Below, one piece after another: positions 7,693 to 16,592 of a stretch of DNA of 35,844 nucleotides. Every line of letters begins with the position of its first letter. Within the stretch, counting starts at the first letter, position 1. The notes beneath the pieces were generated by a model, which was given only the letters and a program-made list of their open reading frames with translations, was not told where the DNA came from and ran no database searches. The DNA is from Clostridia bacterium. Its GTDB lineage: Bacteria; Bacillota; Clostridia; Christensenellales; Aristaeellaceae. The position numbers and the translations under genes are program-made. The DNA lies in the NCBI GenBank assembly GCA_017395685.1, contig JAFQOD010000027.1:1-35844 (forward strand), in the 5' to 3' direction.

Positions 7693-10458
7693 TTATTTTC
7701 TTTTAAATATAAATTCAACGGGACGGAAACCGGCCTGCGCGAAGAACATTTTGATGTAATTATCCCCGGCATTCAGGAACCCTAATTCTTTTTCAATGAT
7801 TCTTTGGGATTTATCTAAACCATTGAATGTAAATGTATTTACAACGCGCCCGTTAACATAAATAGATACAGGGATTTGCGAAAGTTCCTTGGATTCAACA
7901 AAAAATTCGATGAGCATCTGATATTCACCGGGATCCTTCACCCGCAAGCCGTATGCAAGAAAAGCACCCTTGCCGGTATGGGCGTTCCGGGAATCGATCC
8001 TTAGTTCATCGTTCAGTTCCATCATTGGAAGATCGGCAAACATTTCCTTTTCCTCTGCCAGAAGCTGAGCGGCAGATTCTTCCTCTTCCTTGCCGAGCCT
8101 GCCAAGGAAATGCAGCATGGCTGGGGAACGGAGCAGTACTTTCAGGGTATTCCGCGCGCATTTCTGCAGCTGGCCGCGGGTAACGCTTCCTTCTTTTACA
8201 GCCTCTTCCAGATTATCATTATTGCCGTTTCCGGGGGAGTCGCTGGTAACCATATAAACATCGTTCTGCGCCCTTATCATTGCAGCAGTGTTCTGAATGG
8301 AGGGTTTTTCGCCTTCATCATTCAAAGCGGCCCACCAGTCGGTCATAGCAATGCCCTGGAAGCCCCATTCATTGCGCAGAATGGTGGTGACAAGATCATA
8401 ATGACTACCGGTCCATTGCCCGTTGAGTGCGCCGTAGGTGGTCATAATGGAATAGGCCCCTGCTTCCTTCACAGCAATCTCAAATCCCTTAAGATAGATT
8501 TCCCGCAGTGCGCGCTGGGAAATGACGGAATCCAGATGATGACGGCGATGCTCCTGATTATTGCCGCAGAAATGCTTGATAGTGCCGGTTACGCCATGAC
8601 GATGCATCCCCTTAAGCTGAGCTGCGGCGATTTTTCCGGAAACAAGGGGATCCTCAGAAAAATATTCGAAATTCCGCCCATTCAGGGGATGACGATGAAT
8701 ATTCATACCCGGGCCAAGCAGCGTATCGATATGATTCTTTCGTAATTCCATACCAAGGTATGAAAATAATTCTTCATTCAGTGCTTCATTGAAGGTGCAG
8801 GCCATGCACGTGCCGTTCGGCAAACTGAACGCAAAGGACCCACAGTCCATCCGGATACCGGAAGGCCCGTCTGAACAGCAGCCGCAAGGAATGCCAAAGC
8901 CCTTCAGGGCATCTGATACGCCGCCGAAGGCAGCGGCGGTGCCGGGAGTCACCTTGGGGGAACACATGCCCTCACCACGGGCAAGGCAGATCAGATCAAA
9001 ATCAGAAAGCTGGGCAATAAAATCATCCAGCTGCGCTTTTCCGTCAAAAACATCGGCAAGCTTGATGCCGCAATCTCCGGTATAAGGGATGGTTTCCGGC
9101 ATTTCATTATTGATCCGGGATTTAATATCAATGGTGCGCAGGGGGACAGGCTCGTATACAGGGATCCAATTTCCCTTATCATCTGCAGAGGGACGGATAC
9201 GATCAAAAGCGCGCACGGGGGCAGCGGCCTGGTTCAGTTGTTCCACAACTTCGCATTCTTTCAATTCAAAAGAATACACAGGATGTGCTTTCCGAACATC
9301 TCCGCCCATCCAGACCTCATATTTTCCTTCTTCCATGACATAACAGTGCGGATGACCTGTAATGCCGCTATCGTCAAAGGAAGTAAAACGATATTTGGGA
9401 ATGGAAAGGGAAAGCACTGCCTTTTTGCCGGGAGCAATTACATCGGTTTTGCCAAAACCAAGCAGTACGCGACTGGGTTTGCCCAGTTTCCCCTGGGGGG
9501 CCAGACCATAAACCTGCACAACTTCTTTTCCGGGAAAATCACCAATATTTACGACAGAGGCAGTTAACTCGAGGCCTTGATCGTTCCAGCTGCTTTCCTT
9601 GCAGGTGATTTGGAACTGAGAATAGGAAAGGCCAAAGCCAAAGGGATAGATTACTTTATCCGGGGCAAAGGTTTCAAACCAGCGATAACCAACATAAATA
9701 TCTTCCGCATAAAAAAGGCGGTTGTCATCGCCGAAGTTGGCATTAGATGGATAATCGCTGATGTTTTCTGCAATGGTATCGGTGAGTTTTCCGGAGGGGC
9801 TGACCCTGCCCATCAGCAGATCGGCAACACCGTTTCCGCCTTCCATGCCGCCCTGCCATACATACATGACGGCACTGGGGTTATATTCCCGTACCCATTT
9901 CATATCAATGATGTTGCCAACGTTGAGCAGAACCACCGTCTTTTTAAATGCCTTACATACCTTTGCAAGCATATCCTTTTCCAACGAAGTAAGCAGATAG
10001 CTGCCTTCATCTTCCGATGCATCCCGATCTTCACCTGCAGTACGGCCAATAATCATCACGGCAGTATCGGATACATTGGCAGCATTTTCTACGATTTCAT
10101 TGGTAAGGGGCATTTCCTCCTGACACCAGGGCTCAGTGCCCCAACCATTCCCTTCGTCGTAGGGATGATCCTTGATCCAGGTACGATAGATTTCTTCTAG
10201 TTCCGGATTGATCCAAAGGCCCTTTTCCTGCTTGAGGGCAGAAAGAATATCCATCACATACTTGGTATTAACCATGCCGCCGGAGCCGGTGCCGCTTTTA
10301 TAATAGGAAAACTGAATGCGGCCGAAGATAGAAATGCGGGCATTTGCAGCCAACGGCAGCGCACTGCAATCATTTTTTAAAAGAACAGCACCTTCTGCAG
10401 CTGCTGCTTTGGCGGTTTTAGCGTATTGGGACCAATTCAGGGTATGATTCACTTCCAT
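7693..10458 (-). CDS. GH3 beta-glucosidase with permuted domain order
   Basis: A 921-residue glycoside hydrolase family 3 enzyme whose halves are swapped. Residues about 10-260 are the alpha/beta sandwich domain (AAAEGAVLLKND, then FGFGLSYSQF), followed by a fibronectin-III-like part to about 400. The TIM barrel comes after this and contains GPGMNIHRHPLNGRNFEYFSEDP and the nucleophile Asp707 in AMTDWW. Residues from about 815 look like an extra beta-sandwich, possibly sugar-binding. Ruminococcus albus and Butyrivibrio beta-glucosidases show the same inverted order. There is no signal peptide, so it acts inside on imported glucosides. The ATG at 10458 is eight bases after AGGAGG; an upstream in-frame GTG overlaps that site. 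It is last in the GH5-lacI operon. Confidence 0.92.
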   Translation of the reverse strand: MEVNHTLNWSQYAKTAKAAAAEGAVLLKNDCSALPLAANARISIFGRIQFSYYKSGTGSGGMVNTKYVMDILSALKQEKGLWINPELEEIYRTWIKDHPYDEGNGWGTEPWCQEEMPLTNEIVENAANVSDTAVMIIGRTAGEDRDASEDEGSYLLTSLEKDMLAKVCKAFKKTVVLLNVGNIIDMKWVREYNPSAVMYVWQGGMEGGNGVADLLMGRVSPSGKLTDTIAENISDYPSNANFGDDNRLFYAEDIYVGYRWFETFAPDKVIYPFGFGLSYSQFQITCKESSWNDQGLELTASVVNIGDFPGKEVVQVYGLAPQGKLGKPSRVLLGFGKTDVIAPGKKAVLSLSIPKYRFTSFDDSGITGHPHCYVMEEGKYEVWMGGDVRKAHPVYSFELKECEVVEQLNQAAAPVRAFDRIRPSADDKGNWIPVYEPVPLRTIDIKSRINNEMPETIPYTGDCGIKLADVFDGKAQLDDFIAQLSDFDLICLARGEGMCSPKVTPGTAAAFGGVSDALKGFGIPCGCCSDGPSGIRMDCGSFAFSLPNGTCMACTFNEALNEELFSYLGMELRKNHIDTLLGPGMNIHRHPLNGRNFEYFSEDPLVSGKIAAAQLKGMHRHGVTGTIKHFCGNNQEHRRHHLDSVISQRALREIYLKGFEIAVKEAGAYSIMTTYGALNGQWTGSHYDLVTTILRNEWGFQGIAMTDWWAALNDEGEKPSIQNTAAMIRAQNDVYMVTSDSPGNGNNDNLEEAVKEGSVTRGQLQKCARNTLKVLLRSPAMLHFLGRLGKEEEESAAQLLAEEKEMFADLPMMELNDELRIDSRNAHTGKGAFLAYGLRVKDPGEYQMLIEFFVESKELSQIPVSIYVNGRVVNTFTFNGLDKSQRIIEKELGFLNAGDNYIKMFFAQAGFRPVEFIFKRK

Positions 10459-10500
10459 GGGGAACACCTCCTGAAATTTTCGAAAATAGAATTTGAAATA

Positions 10501-11505
10501 TCAAACAGATTTGCGGAAGGCAACCGATTGACGCACGATCATTTCGGTTTCCAGGGTCATCATCCGGCCGGCTTCCTCAGGATTCTGGATCAGTCGGACG
10601 GCTTCATCCACCGCCTTTCGTGCGAAAGTATGCAGGGAATAGCCGACAGTGGTCAGGGGCGGAGTGCAGGAATCAGCAATCAAATTATCAAAGCCTAATA
10701 CACTTACATCCTTCGGAACCTGATAGCTAAGATCTGTCAGTGCCTTAATACAACCAATAGCCATATCATCATTGGCACAAAGAATTGCATCCGGTAAAGC
10801 AGCACGTTGCGTACGCAGTAAGTAGTATAGACAATTATAGGCTACCTTTTCGGAAAATTGTCCCTCCATAATTAACGATTCATCCAGGGGCAGGGAATGT
10901 TCTTTCATGTATTTGCAAAAGGACTGAAGGCGTATATCACCGTCATAATTGTGTACGCCTCTCATGTAGGCAATGCGCTTATGCCCGGTATTTTTCAGAT
11001 AGGATACTTGCTGGGCGACAGCCTGATCATTATCCAGCAGAATACAACTTACACCGTTCTGAAAAATCTGCCGGTCCATAAAAACCATGGGCAGTTTACG
11101 GCTAACCAAAGTCGTAATCTCCTGATCCAGCAGATGATCATTCAGGATAATGGCGGCATCGATGTTACAGGAAAGGATGGTTGCGGCAGTTTTCTGACTG
11201 TTGCTTTCCTGGGCGACATGAGTAAATACGGCATAGCCGTGGGTAGAGCAGGCATGATAAACCTCCTGCATCAGCCGGGGATAAAAAGGACCGTCGATAT
11301 AGGGGAGGAAAAGGCCAATATTACCAGTATGCCGGGCTTTCAAAAGGCGGGCATTCATGTTGGGTACATATCCCAATTCCTTTACGGCATTCAGGACGGC
11401 CTGTTGCTTTGCAGGACTAACATGTTTACTTTCATTTAAGACATTGGAAACGGTGGATATGGATACGCCTGCCAGGCGGGCCACATCCTTGATTTTTACA
11501 TTCAT
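10501..11505 (-). CDS. LacI-family transcriptional regulator
   Basis: A 334-residue repressor-type protein. The N-terminal helix-turn-helix is IKDVARLAGVSISTVSNVLN (residues 5-24), followed by the hinge region GYVPNMNARLLKARHTGNIGLFLP and a periplasmic-binding-protein-like sensor domain. The ATG at 11505 follows AGGAG by five bases; an in-frame TTG at 11523 is less likely. It sits between the GH5 and GH3 genes with short gaps (18 and 42 bases), so the three are one transcript. Probable operators are the two AAAACGTTTT palindromes upstream of GH5 and GH30, which have the central CG typical of LacI-family sites. The effector is unknown, probably a gluco-oligosaccharide. Confidence 0.93.
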   Translation of the reverse strand: MNVKIKDVARLAGVSISTVSNVLNESKHVSPAKQQAVLNAVKELGYVPNMNARLLKARHTGNIGLFLPYIDGPFYPRLMQEVYHACSTHGYAVFTHVAQESNSQKTAATILSCNIDAAIILNDHLLDQEITTLVSRKLPMVFMDRQIFQNGVSCILLDNDQAVAQQVSYLKNTGHKRIAYMRGVHNYDGDIRLQSFCKYMKEHSLPLDESLIMEGQFSEKVAYNCLYYLLRTQRAALPDAILCANDDMAIGCIKALTDLSYQVPKDVSVLGFDNLIADSCTPPLTTVGYSLHTFARKAVDEAVRLIQNPEEAGRMMTLETEMIVRQSVAFRKSV

Positions 11506-11523
11506 ATTTGCTCCTGTAATCAA

Positions 11524-13170
11524 TTATTCGTCCATTGAACCGTTGCATAAGAAGAGTCTGTCAATCAGATAATCCCCTTTATTCCATTCGCCGATGCGGA
11601 TTTCGGAAAGATTTTTCAGGTCAATCTCACTGAACATAGATAGGGGAACATTGATGCGGGTCCATTCTCTGTGTACGGAAGGAATATCCACCCATTTGCT
11701 AACAGATTTCCCATACGCATCAATTAAAGTGACTTTGTGCGTATTGCTGCCTTGCAGATCATTGATAAAAAATGTCAGATAGTTATACGACGAAGTATCC
11801 TGAGTTTCCTGCAATTTGAAGCAAATTGCATTCATAAAATCCTGAGGATCAATGGATTTAAGGGTGGTCAGACGATGGCTGCTGCCCTCTTGACGGATTG
11901 CGGCTGTTTTGGTGGCAGAAACACTGGAAAAGGTAAGGGAGAAAATGGGGGAAGACGAGCGGGCGCTCGACTCCTCCGGCAATTCTACAGGATGACCTGC
12001 TAAAATGTCGGCTACTACCTGACAAAGCTGGGTGTTCCGGCGCATCTCTCCCTGTACTGTCCATTTGCGTTCAATTTCTTCGGCAGAATCTTTATAGATA
12101 TCGGCCTTTTCGCCATATACATTATACAGGCCCCATGTGCTGTTGCCTGTTACCTTATATGTCCAGATAGTCCAGGAAAGGCCGGCGTTGCTATACGCCT
12201 GCAGGGCATATTTCCAGGCGTCCATACTCTGGAAAAGGGTGAATTCACCAACAAAGGAGGGAACAGGATGATTGGTATGATTGATCTTATAAAGCTTTAC
12301 ATCTGTAAATAGCTTCTGGGCATTGTAATCGTTATCGGCATTCCATTTATAATAATGATATTGGTATACGACATTTTCCCAGCCATAGCGATCGGGAGGG
12401 GGTAACCCCTCCGGATCCCAGCAGCTTTCCATCATGATGATATGATCCGGATCAATGGTGCGGATTGCTTTATAAAGCCGATCAAAAAATTCCCATTGCA
12501 TTGCATTGGTGCTGTTTAGATCACCCCCGGGCTCATTGAGCAGATCATAAGCAGCAATTACAGGATTTCCTTTATAATGGGTGGCAATCTGTTCCCACAG
12601 ATAAACGGTGCGATCCTGATGTTCCTGGTTTTTCCAAAGGAAAGAGCCGGTAATGTCACCTGAATGATCATTACCATTCTGAGAACCGGGAGCGGCATGA
12701 AGATCCAGAACAACATACAAATTGCGTTCTTCACAGCAGGAAACAAACCAATCCAGCCTGTCAAAGGCATCGGAGCGGAGGACACCATTTTCATCCAGAA
12801 CATGCCACCAGGTAATGGGAAGACGGACCACATTCATACCCAGTGCTTTGATATTATCAAAATCAGATTCTTTCCAGTAATGATCTTCGTATACTTTAAA
12901 AAGGTGTTCTCTGGTTTCCCGTCCGAAGCGGGCATCAAGAACCGAAAATGCCTCCATCTGACTGGGGGCATTGGTCAGACACATCCAGCTTTCCTGTACC
13001 AGCCATCCGCCGGCGTTGACTCCGCGTAGCTGAACAATTTTTCCGTCTGCATTTACAATATTTTTGCCTTGGGATTGAAGCATGGTGAGTGAAGAGGGGG
13101 CGGCATGTCCCGTGGGTGCAGCGCTGGCGAGGATTGAAAAAATAAGTAAAAGGGAAAGCATACGATGCAT
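11524..13170 (-). CDS. Secreted GH5 glycosidase, exo-beta-1,3-glucanase-like
   Basis: A 548-residue secreted enzyme. Residues 1-23 are a signal peptide (ending GHAA). The GH5 barrel follows: LRGVNAGGWLVQESW near 40-55, MNVVRLPITWW near 110, the acid/base Glu213 in LLNEPGG and the nucleophile Glu309 in FVGEF. The pieces GGWLV and APGSQNGNDHSG recall the fungal exo-1,3-glucanase group (GH5_9) from memory. Residues about 415-548 form a beta-rich C-terminal module (FSEIDLKNLSEIRIGEW) that may bind carbohydrate. The ATG at 13170 is seven bases after AAAGGAG. It is first in the operon with lacI and GH3. It would cut beta-glucan outside the cell. Endo- or exo-action and linkage are not settled. Confidence 0.88.
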   Translation of the reverse strand: MHRMLSLLLIFSILASAAPTGHAAPSSLTMLQSQGKNIVNADGKIVQLRGVNAGGWLVQESWMCLTNAPSQMEAFSVLDARFGRETREHLFKVYEDHYWKESDFDNIKALGMNVVRLPITWWHVLDENGVLRSDAFDRLDWFVSCCEERNLYVVLDLHAAPGSQNGNDHSGDITGSFLWKNQEHQDRTVYLWEQIATHYKGNPVIAAYDLLNEPGGDLNSTNAMQWEFFDRLYKAIRTIDPDHIIMMESCWDPEGLPPPDRYGWENVVYQYHYYKWNADNDYNAQKLFTDVKLYKINHTNHPVPSFVGEFTLFQSMDAWKYALQAYSNAGLSWTIWTYKVTGNSTWGLYNVYGEKADIYKDSAEEIERKWTVQGEMRRNTQLCQVVADILAGHPVELPEESSARSSSPIFSLTFSSVSATKTAAIRQEGSSHRLTTLKSIDPQDFMNAICFKLQETQDTSSYNYLTFFINDLQGSNTHKVTLIDAYGKSVSKWVDIPSVHREWTRINVPLSMFSEIDLKNLSEIRIGEWNKGDYLIDRLFLCNGSMDE

Positions 13171-13183
13171 CAATATTCTCCTT

Positions 13184-13203
13184 TCAAAAAAACGTTTTTC
13201 TGA
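13184..13203 (-). promoter_or_regulatory. Probable LacI-family operator 1, in the GH5 leader
   Basis: A 20-base near-perfect palindrome with the core AAAAACGTTTTT centred on CG at 13193-13194; only one pair is mismatched. It lies between the GH5 promoter (-10 at 13236-13241) and the GH5 start, where a bound repressor would act as a roadblock. A second copy of the core is 116 bases away. Confidence 0.72.
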
Positions 13204-13235
13204 TATCATGTAATTAAACATATAAATCTTCGCAA

Positions 13236-13264
13236 ATTATATCATATATGGAAAATAAGGTCAA
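13236..13264 (-). promoter_or_regulatory. Promoter of the GH5-lacI-GH3 operon
   Basis: On the minus strand TTGACC (13264-13259) and TATAAT (13241-13236) are 17 bases apart. The start codon is about 65 bases downstream, leaving a leader that contains operator 1. Confidence 0.8.
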
Positions 13265-13300
13265 TATAAAACCAAAATATACGAAAATTTATCGATACTA

Positions 13301-13329
13301 TTGAAAAACGTTTTAATATGTGTTATATT
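13301..13329 (+). promoter_or_regulatory. Promoter of the GH30-ABC transporter operon
   Basis: TTGAAA (13301-13306) and TATATT (13324-13329) are separated by 17 bases. The GH30 start is about 80 bases downstream. Operator 2 overlaps the -35 box and the spacer. Confidence 0.8.
13305..13314 (+). promoter_or_regulatory. Probable LacI-family operator 2, over the GH30 -35 region
   Basis: The ten-base perfect palindrome AAAACGTTTT is the same core as in operator 1. It overlaps the end of the -35 box and the start of the spacer, so binding would exclude RNA polymerase. It is close to a CcpA cre site but has one base too many between the G and the central CG, so the local LacI protein is the better candidate. 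Confidence 0.7.
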
Positions 13330-13409
13330 ACTAAAGACATGAAGCTTAATAAAAGACTGTATGCTTTTTTGGCGTGATTATATGATAATTTGCTTGAAAG
13401 GTGAGATTT

Positions 13410-14738
13410 ATGAAAGCCGTCATTCATCAGATGACCCGCTCAGGCATGGAAAAAACTGAGATTCTTCTTCAAAAGCAGACTATCCGCGATGAATTTTATG
13501 TGGTCAATCTTTACGAAGAGGAAAAAGGAAGGGTTTTTGATGGCATTGGCGGTGCTGCAACGGAAGCAGCTGCTCATGTATTCTTTGCCATGCCGGCGGA
13601 CAAACAGGAGGAACTGCTGGATTATTACTTTGGGAGCGGCGCTGATTATCGCTATTTAAGGGTATCCATTGATAGCTGTGATTTTTCTGTAGGGCATTAT
13701 GAGGCGATGAGCGACCCGGATGACAAGGAATTTGCCTCCTTCAGTCTTGCTCGTGATGAAAAAGAAGTGATTCCTTTTATCAAACGGGCAGAAAAGAAGG
13801 CGGGGCGGAAGCTGCCCCTGCTGCTTTCTCCTTGGAGCCCGCCAGCTTTCATGAAAACCACCGGTCAAAGAAACCGCGGCGGTAAGTTGCTTCCCCAGTA
13901 TCGGGAAATGTGGGCGGAATATATTTGCCGCTATATTGAAGGCTATCTGGCTCACGGACTCATCGTCAAATATGTAACGGTGCAAAATGAACCCAATGCC
14001 ACCCAATCATGGGATTCCTGCATTTATACCGGGGAAGATGAGAGAGTGTTCGTTCGGGATTATCTGGCCCCAGCTTTGAAACGGCATGGTCTTTCAACTG
14101 GCATTTATATCTGGGATCACAATAAAGAACGGGTATATGCCCGCGCAAAAGAAACCATTCAGGATGATACGAAGGATTTGATCGAAGGAATTGCTTTTCA
14201 TTTTTACACGGGAGATCATTTCAAGGCTTTGGAATTGGTAGCTAAACGCTTCCCTGAAAAGAAGCTGATCTTTACTGAAGGATGCATGGAATACAGCCGT
14301 GCAGATCTTGGCAAGGATATTTATATGCACGGTTTGCGTTATGCACATGAATATATTGGGGATATTAATCACGGCGCCACAATTCTGCTGGACTGGAATC
14401 TGTATTTGGATCAGCAGGGCGGCCCCAATCATGTGCAGAATTTCTGCTCTGCGCCAGTAATGTGTGATATCAATGAGAAAAAAATCATGCCCAATCCTTC
14501 ATGGCAGGCTATTTCCCTGATAGGGCAGACGGCAAAACCTGGCGGCACGCAGATCGCGTCTTCTGCCTGGCATCCGGATATCGAAACGGCAGCATTTCTG
14601 TTGCCTGACGGAAAAGCATCTTTATTGATGCTTAATCGCGGAAAGGAAACGCTTCCTGTGAAACCTGTTTGGATGGGGCAGACGGCCAAATTTGATTTGC
14701 CGCCCGAATCCCTGACGGCTGTAATCTTTCAAGAATGA
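13410..14738 (+). CDS. GH30 glycosidase (beta-glucanase/glucosylceramidase type), cytoplasmic
   Basis: A 442-residue GH30 enzyme. FDGIGGAATEAAA near residue 45 is the family's N-terminal signature. The acid/base is Glu194 in VQNEPN and the nucleophile is Glu290 in IFTEGC. LLSPWSPPAFMKTT and ILLDWNLYLD also fit. Residues from about 375 make the usual beta-sandwich. No signal peptide is present, so it should act on imported oligosaccharides. GH30 members cut beta-1,6-glucan, beta-glucosides, xylan and others; the pairing with GH5, GH3 and a LacI regulator favours a beta-glucan. The ATG at 13410 follows AAGGTGAG; an in-frame GTG at 13401 lies inside that site. It opens the plus-strand operon. 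Confidence 0.88.
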   Translation: MKAVIHQMTRSGMEKTEILLQKQTIRDEFYVVNLYEEEKGRVFDGIGGAATEAAAHVFFAMPADKQEELLDYYFGSGADYRYLRVSIDSCDFSVGHYEAMSDPDDKEFASFSLARDEKEVIPFIKRAEKKAGRKLPLLLSPWSPPAFMKTTGQRNRGGKLLPQYREMWAEYICRYIEGYLAHGLIVKYVTVQNEPNATQSWDSCIYTGEDERVFVRDYLAPALKRHGLSTGIYIWDHNKERVYARAKETIQDDTKDLIEGIAFHFYTGDHFKALELVAKRFPEKKLIFTEGCMEYSRADLGKDIYMHGLRYAHEYIGDINHGATILLDWNLYLDQQGGPNHVQNFCSAPVMCDINEKKIMPNPSWQAISLIGQTAKPGGTQIASSAWHPDIETAAFLLPDGKASLLMLNRGKETLPVKPVWMGQTAKFDLPPESLTAVIFQE

Positions 14739-14752
14739 GGGGGCTGAATAAG

Positions 14753-16573
14753 ATGAGCACTGCGGTTGTGCAAATAAAAAAGAAATCCCGCTTGAGCAGG
14801 GTAGGCCGCCAGGCATGGTTGTGTCTGCTGGCTGCCTTTGTGCTCCTTGCTGGCTGTATTTTACTTCGAACCTTTGATGGCGGTGCGGGTACCGAATTAA
14901 GCGCCGCATCTGCTCAGGCAGCCGAACTTTCCAATGCGCTGGAACAACTTGAAACGCTGGAAACCCGTTATCAGAAGCGTGTAACACAGTTGGAAGAGGC
15001 AAAAGCAGCATTGGAGGCTTCTCCCGAGGATGCAAAACTGAAATCCAAACTTGATCGTGCACAGGGCGAATATGATAAGGCATTGAAAAACAGAGATAAG
15101 CAGCTGGGTGTAGTAAATGGTATGCCAACTATGGCCGAACTGAATGATCAGATGAATGATCTGAAGGAAAGCCGTGCTACCCGCATGCTGATATCCAATT
15201 TGCTCCTTACAATGGCTTTTAGTGCGTTTTCCGGCTTTATGGCGTTCATGGTACGCACGATTGACAGGAAAGTTCTGATCAGCATCGGTGGTCTGCTGCT
15301 GAGTTGTCTGCTGATTGTAATTGGCGTCCATCAGAACAATCTGATGCCTGTGCTGCAGCCTGGTGAAACCATGCCAGGTACTATGATTATCGCTGTCGGT
15401 CTCGGTCTTCTTGCCATTTTCCATATCATATACTGGTTGATGGTTACCGAGGATAAAACGATAGTAAAAATTATCATCAGCTCTCTTTTGATCCTGGCAG
15501 GCGCTACATTATGTATTATCGGCTTGTTTGTCAATAATCAGCCCGATTCTGCCAGTAAGTATATCAATTCTATGAGCCCCGGCTTCCCCTATATTTTTGT
15601 CGGAATCATTCTTCTGATCATCGGTACTTTTGTTATGGCGATGCCGCTGATGCGTCTTCGCTATGATCTTAGGAAGAATCCTGTTCTTCTGATCATGGTG
15701 CTGCCAAGTATTGTATACTTTCTCATCACTTCCTATCTGCCCATGGTAGGCGTTTATTTTTCCTTCACCAGTTATCAGTTTACCGGCAAATTCTTCTCCA
15801 CCCTTTTCGGAAGCAAATTTGTGGGTATGGATAACTTTGCTTATCTGTTTTCGTCCGGTCTTGCATGGCGGATGACCTTCAATACACTGGTCTACAATTT
15901 CATTTTCATCGTTGGCGGCACGATCCTGAAGGTAGCCGTTGCCATCATGTTCTCGGAGATCGCTGGAAAATATTTCAAGAAAACTGTTCAGACGGTAACA
16001 TTCCTGCCGCACTTCATCTCCATGGTTATGGTGGGAACCTTCGCTTACAATCTCCTCAACTATAACAGCGGTGTTATCAATTCACTGCTTACATCCCTGG
16101 GAATGGAGCGCGTGGATTTCTATTCTATTCCCGGCGCATGGTACATTATTATTCCGTTGGTTGATTTCTGGAAGGGCGTTGGCTACGGTTCCATCATCTA
16201 TGTATCTGCTATCACGGGAATCAGTGATGATCTGTATGAGGCGGCAGATTTGGACGGCGCCAATTTCATGCAGGAGATCCGGCATATTACCATTCCTTCC
16301 ATTCGCCCGACCATTGTCATTCTGACACTGATGAGCTTGGGCAGCATCATGAAGGGTAACTTCGATCTGTTCTATCAGCTGGTCGGTGAATCCGGACAAT
16401 TGATGGAAGCTACTGAAATTATTGACACCTATGTATGGCGCGCTCTGCGGCAGAATGTTCAGATCGGTATGGGCTCAGCGGCAGGTTTATATCAATCCTT
16501 TGTCGGCATGATTCTCGTTGTCCTGGTAAATACCATCGTCAAGAAGATCGAGCCGGATTACGCTATTTTCTAA
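14753..16573 (+). CDS. LplB-type ABC permease with a large N-terminal membrane/coiled-coil extension
   Basis: A 606-residue protein, twice the usual length of this family (about 300). Residues from about 305 are a normal LplB-type permease with six membrane segments and the EAA loop YEAADLDGANFMQEI (about 495-509). The N-terminal half has one membrane segment (22-39), an about 90-residue Lys/Glu/Ala/Leu-rich coiled coil (52-138), then five more segments (145-167, 173-192, 210-230, 238-259, 278-298). Positive charges (RTIDRK, RLRYDLRK) place the coiled coil outside. The reading frame is continuous, so this is a real fusion. I chose the ATG at 14753, nine bases after GAGGGGG; an ATG at 14735 overlaps the GH30 stop. 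The second permease starts 19 bases after the stop. The function of the extension is unknown; a dock for the binding protein or the cell wall is speculation. Confidence 0.9.
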   Translation: MSTAVVQIKKKSRLSRVGRQAWLCLLAAFVLLAGCILLRTFDGGAGTELSAASAQAAELSNALEQLETLETRYQKRVTQLEEAKAALEASPEDAKLKSKLDRAQGEYDKALKNRDKQLGVVNGMPTMAELNDQMNDLKESRATRMLISNLLLTMAFSAFSGFMAFMVRTIDRKVLISIGGLLLSCLLIVIGVHQNNLMPVLQPGETMPGTMIIAVGLGLLAIFHIIYWLMVTEDKTIVKIIISSLLILAGATLCIIGLFVNNQPDSASKYINSMSPGFPYIFVGIILLIIGTFVMAMPLMRLRYDLRKNPVLLIMVLPSIVYFLITSYLPMVGVYFSFTSYQFTGKFFSTLFGSKFVGMDNFAYLFSSGLAWRMTFNTLVYNFIFIVGGTILKVAVAIMFSEIAGKYFKKTVQTVTFLPHFISMVMVGTFAYNLLNYNSGVINSLLTSLGMERVDFYSIPGAWYIIIPLVDFWKGVGYGSIIYVSAITGISDDLYEAADLDGANFMQEIRHITIPSIRPTIVILTLMSLGSIMKGNFDLFYQLVGESGQLMEATEIIDTYVWRALRQNVQIGMGSAAGLYQSFVGMILVVLVNTIVKKIEPDYAIF

Positions 16574-16592
16574 GAAAGGGGGAAAGCGGATT

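Noticed and set aside
13301-13318. CcpA cre site over the GH30 promoter
   Set aside because: The spacing between the G and the central CG is one base too long, and a matching palindrome occurs on the other side beside a local lacI gene.
14735-14752. Earlier ATG for the extended permease
   Set aside because: It overlaps the GH30 stop and lacks a ribosome site, while GAGGGGG is well placed for the ATG at 14753.
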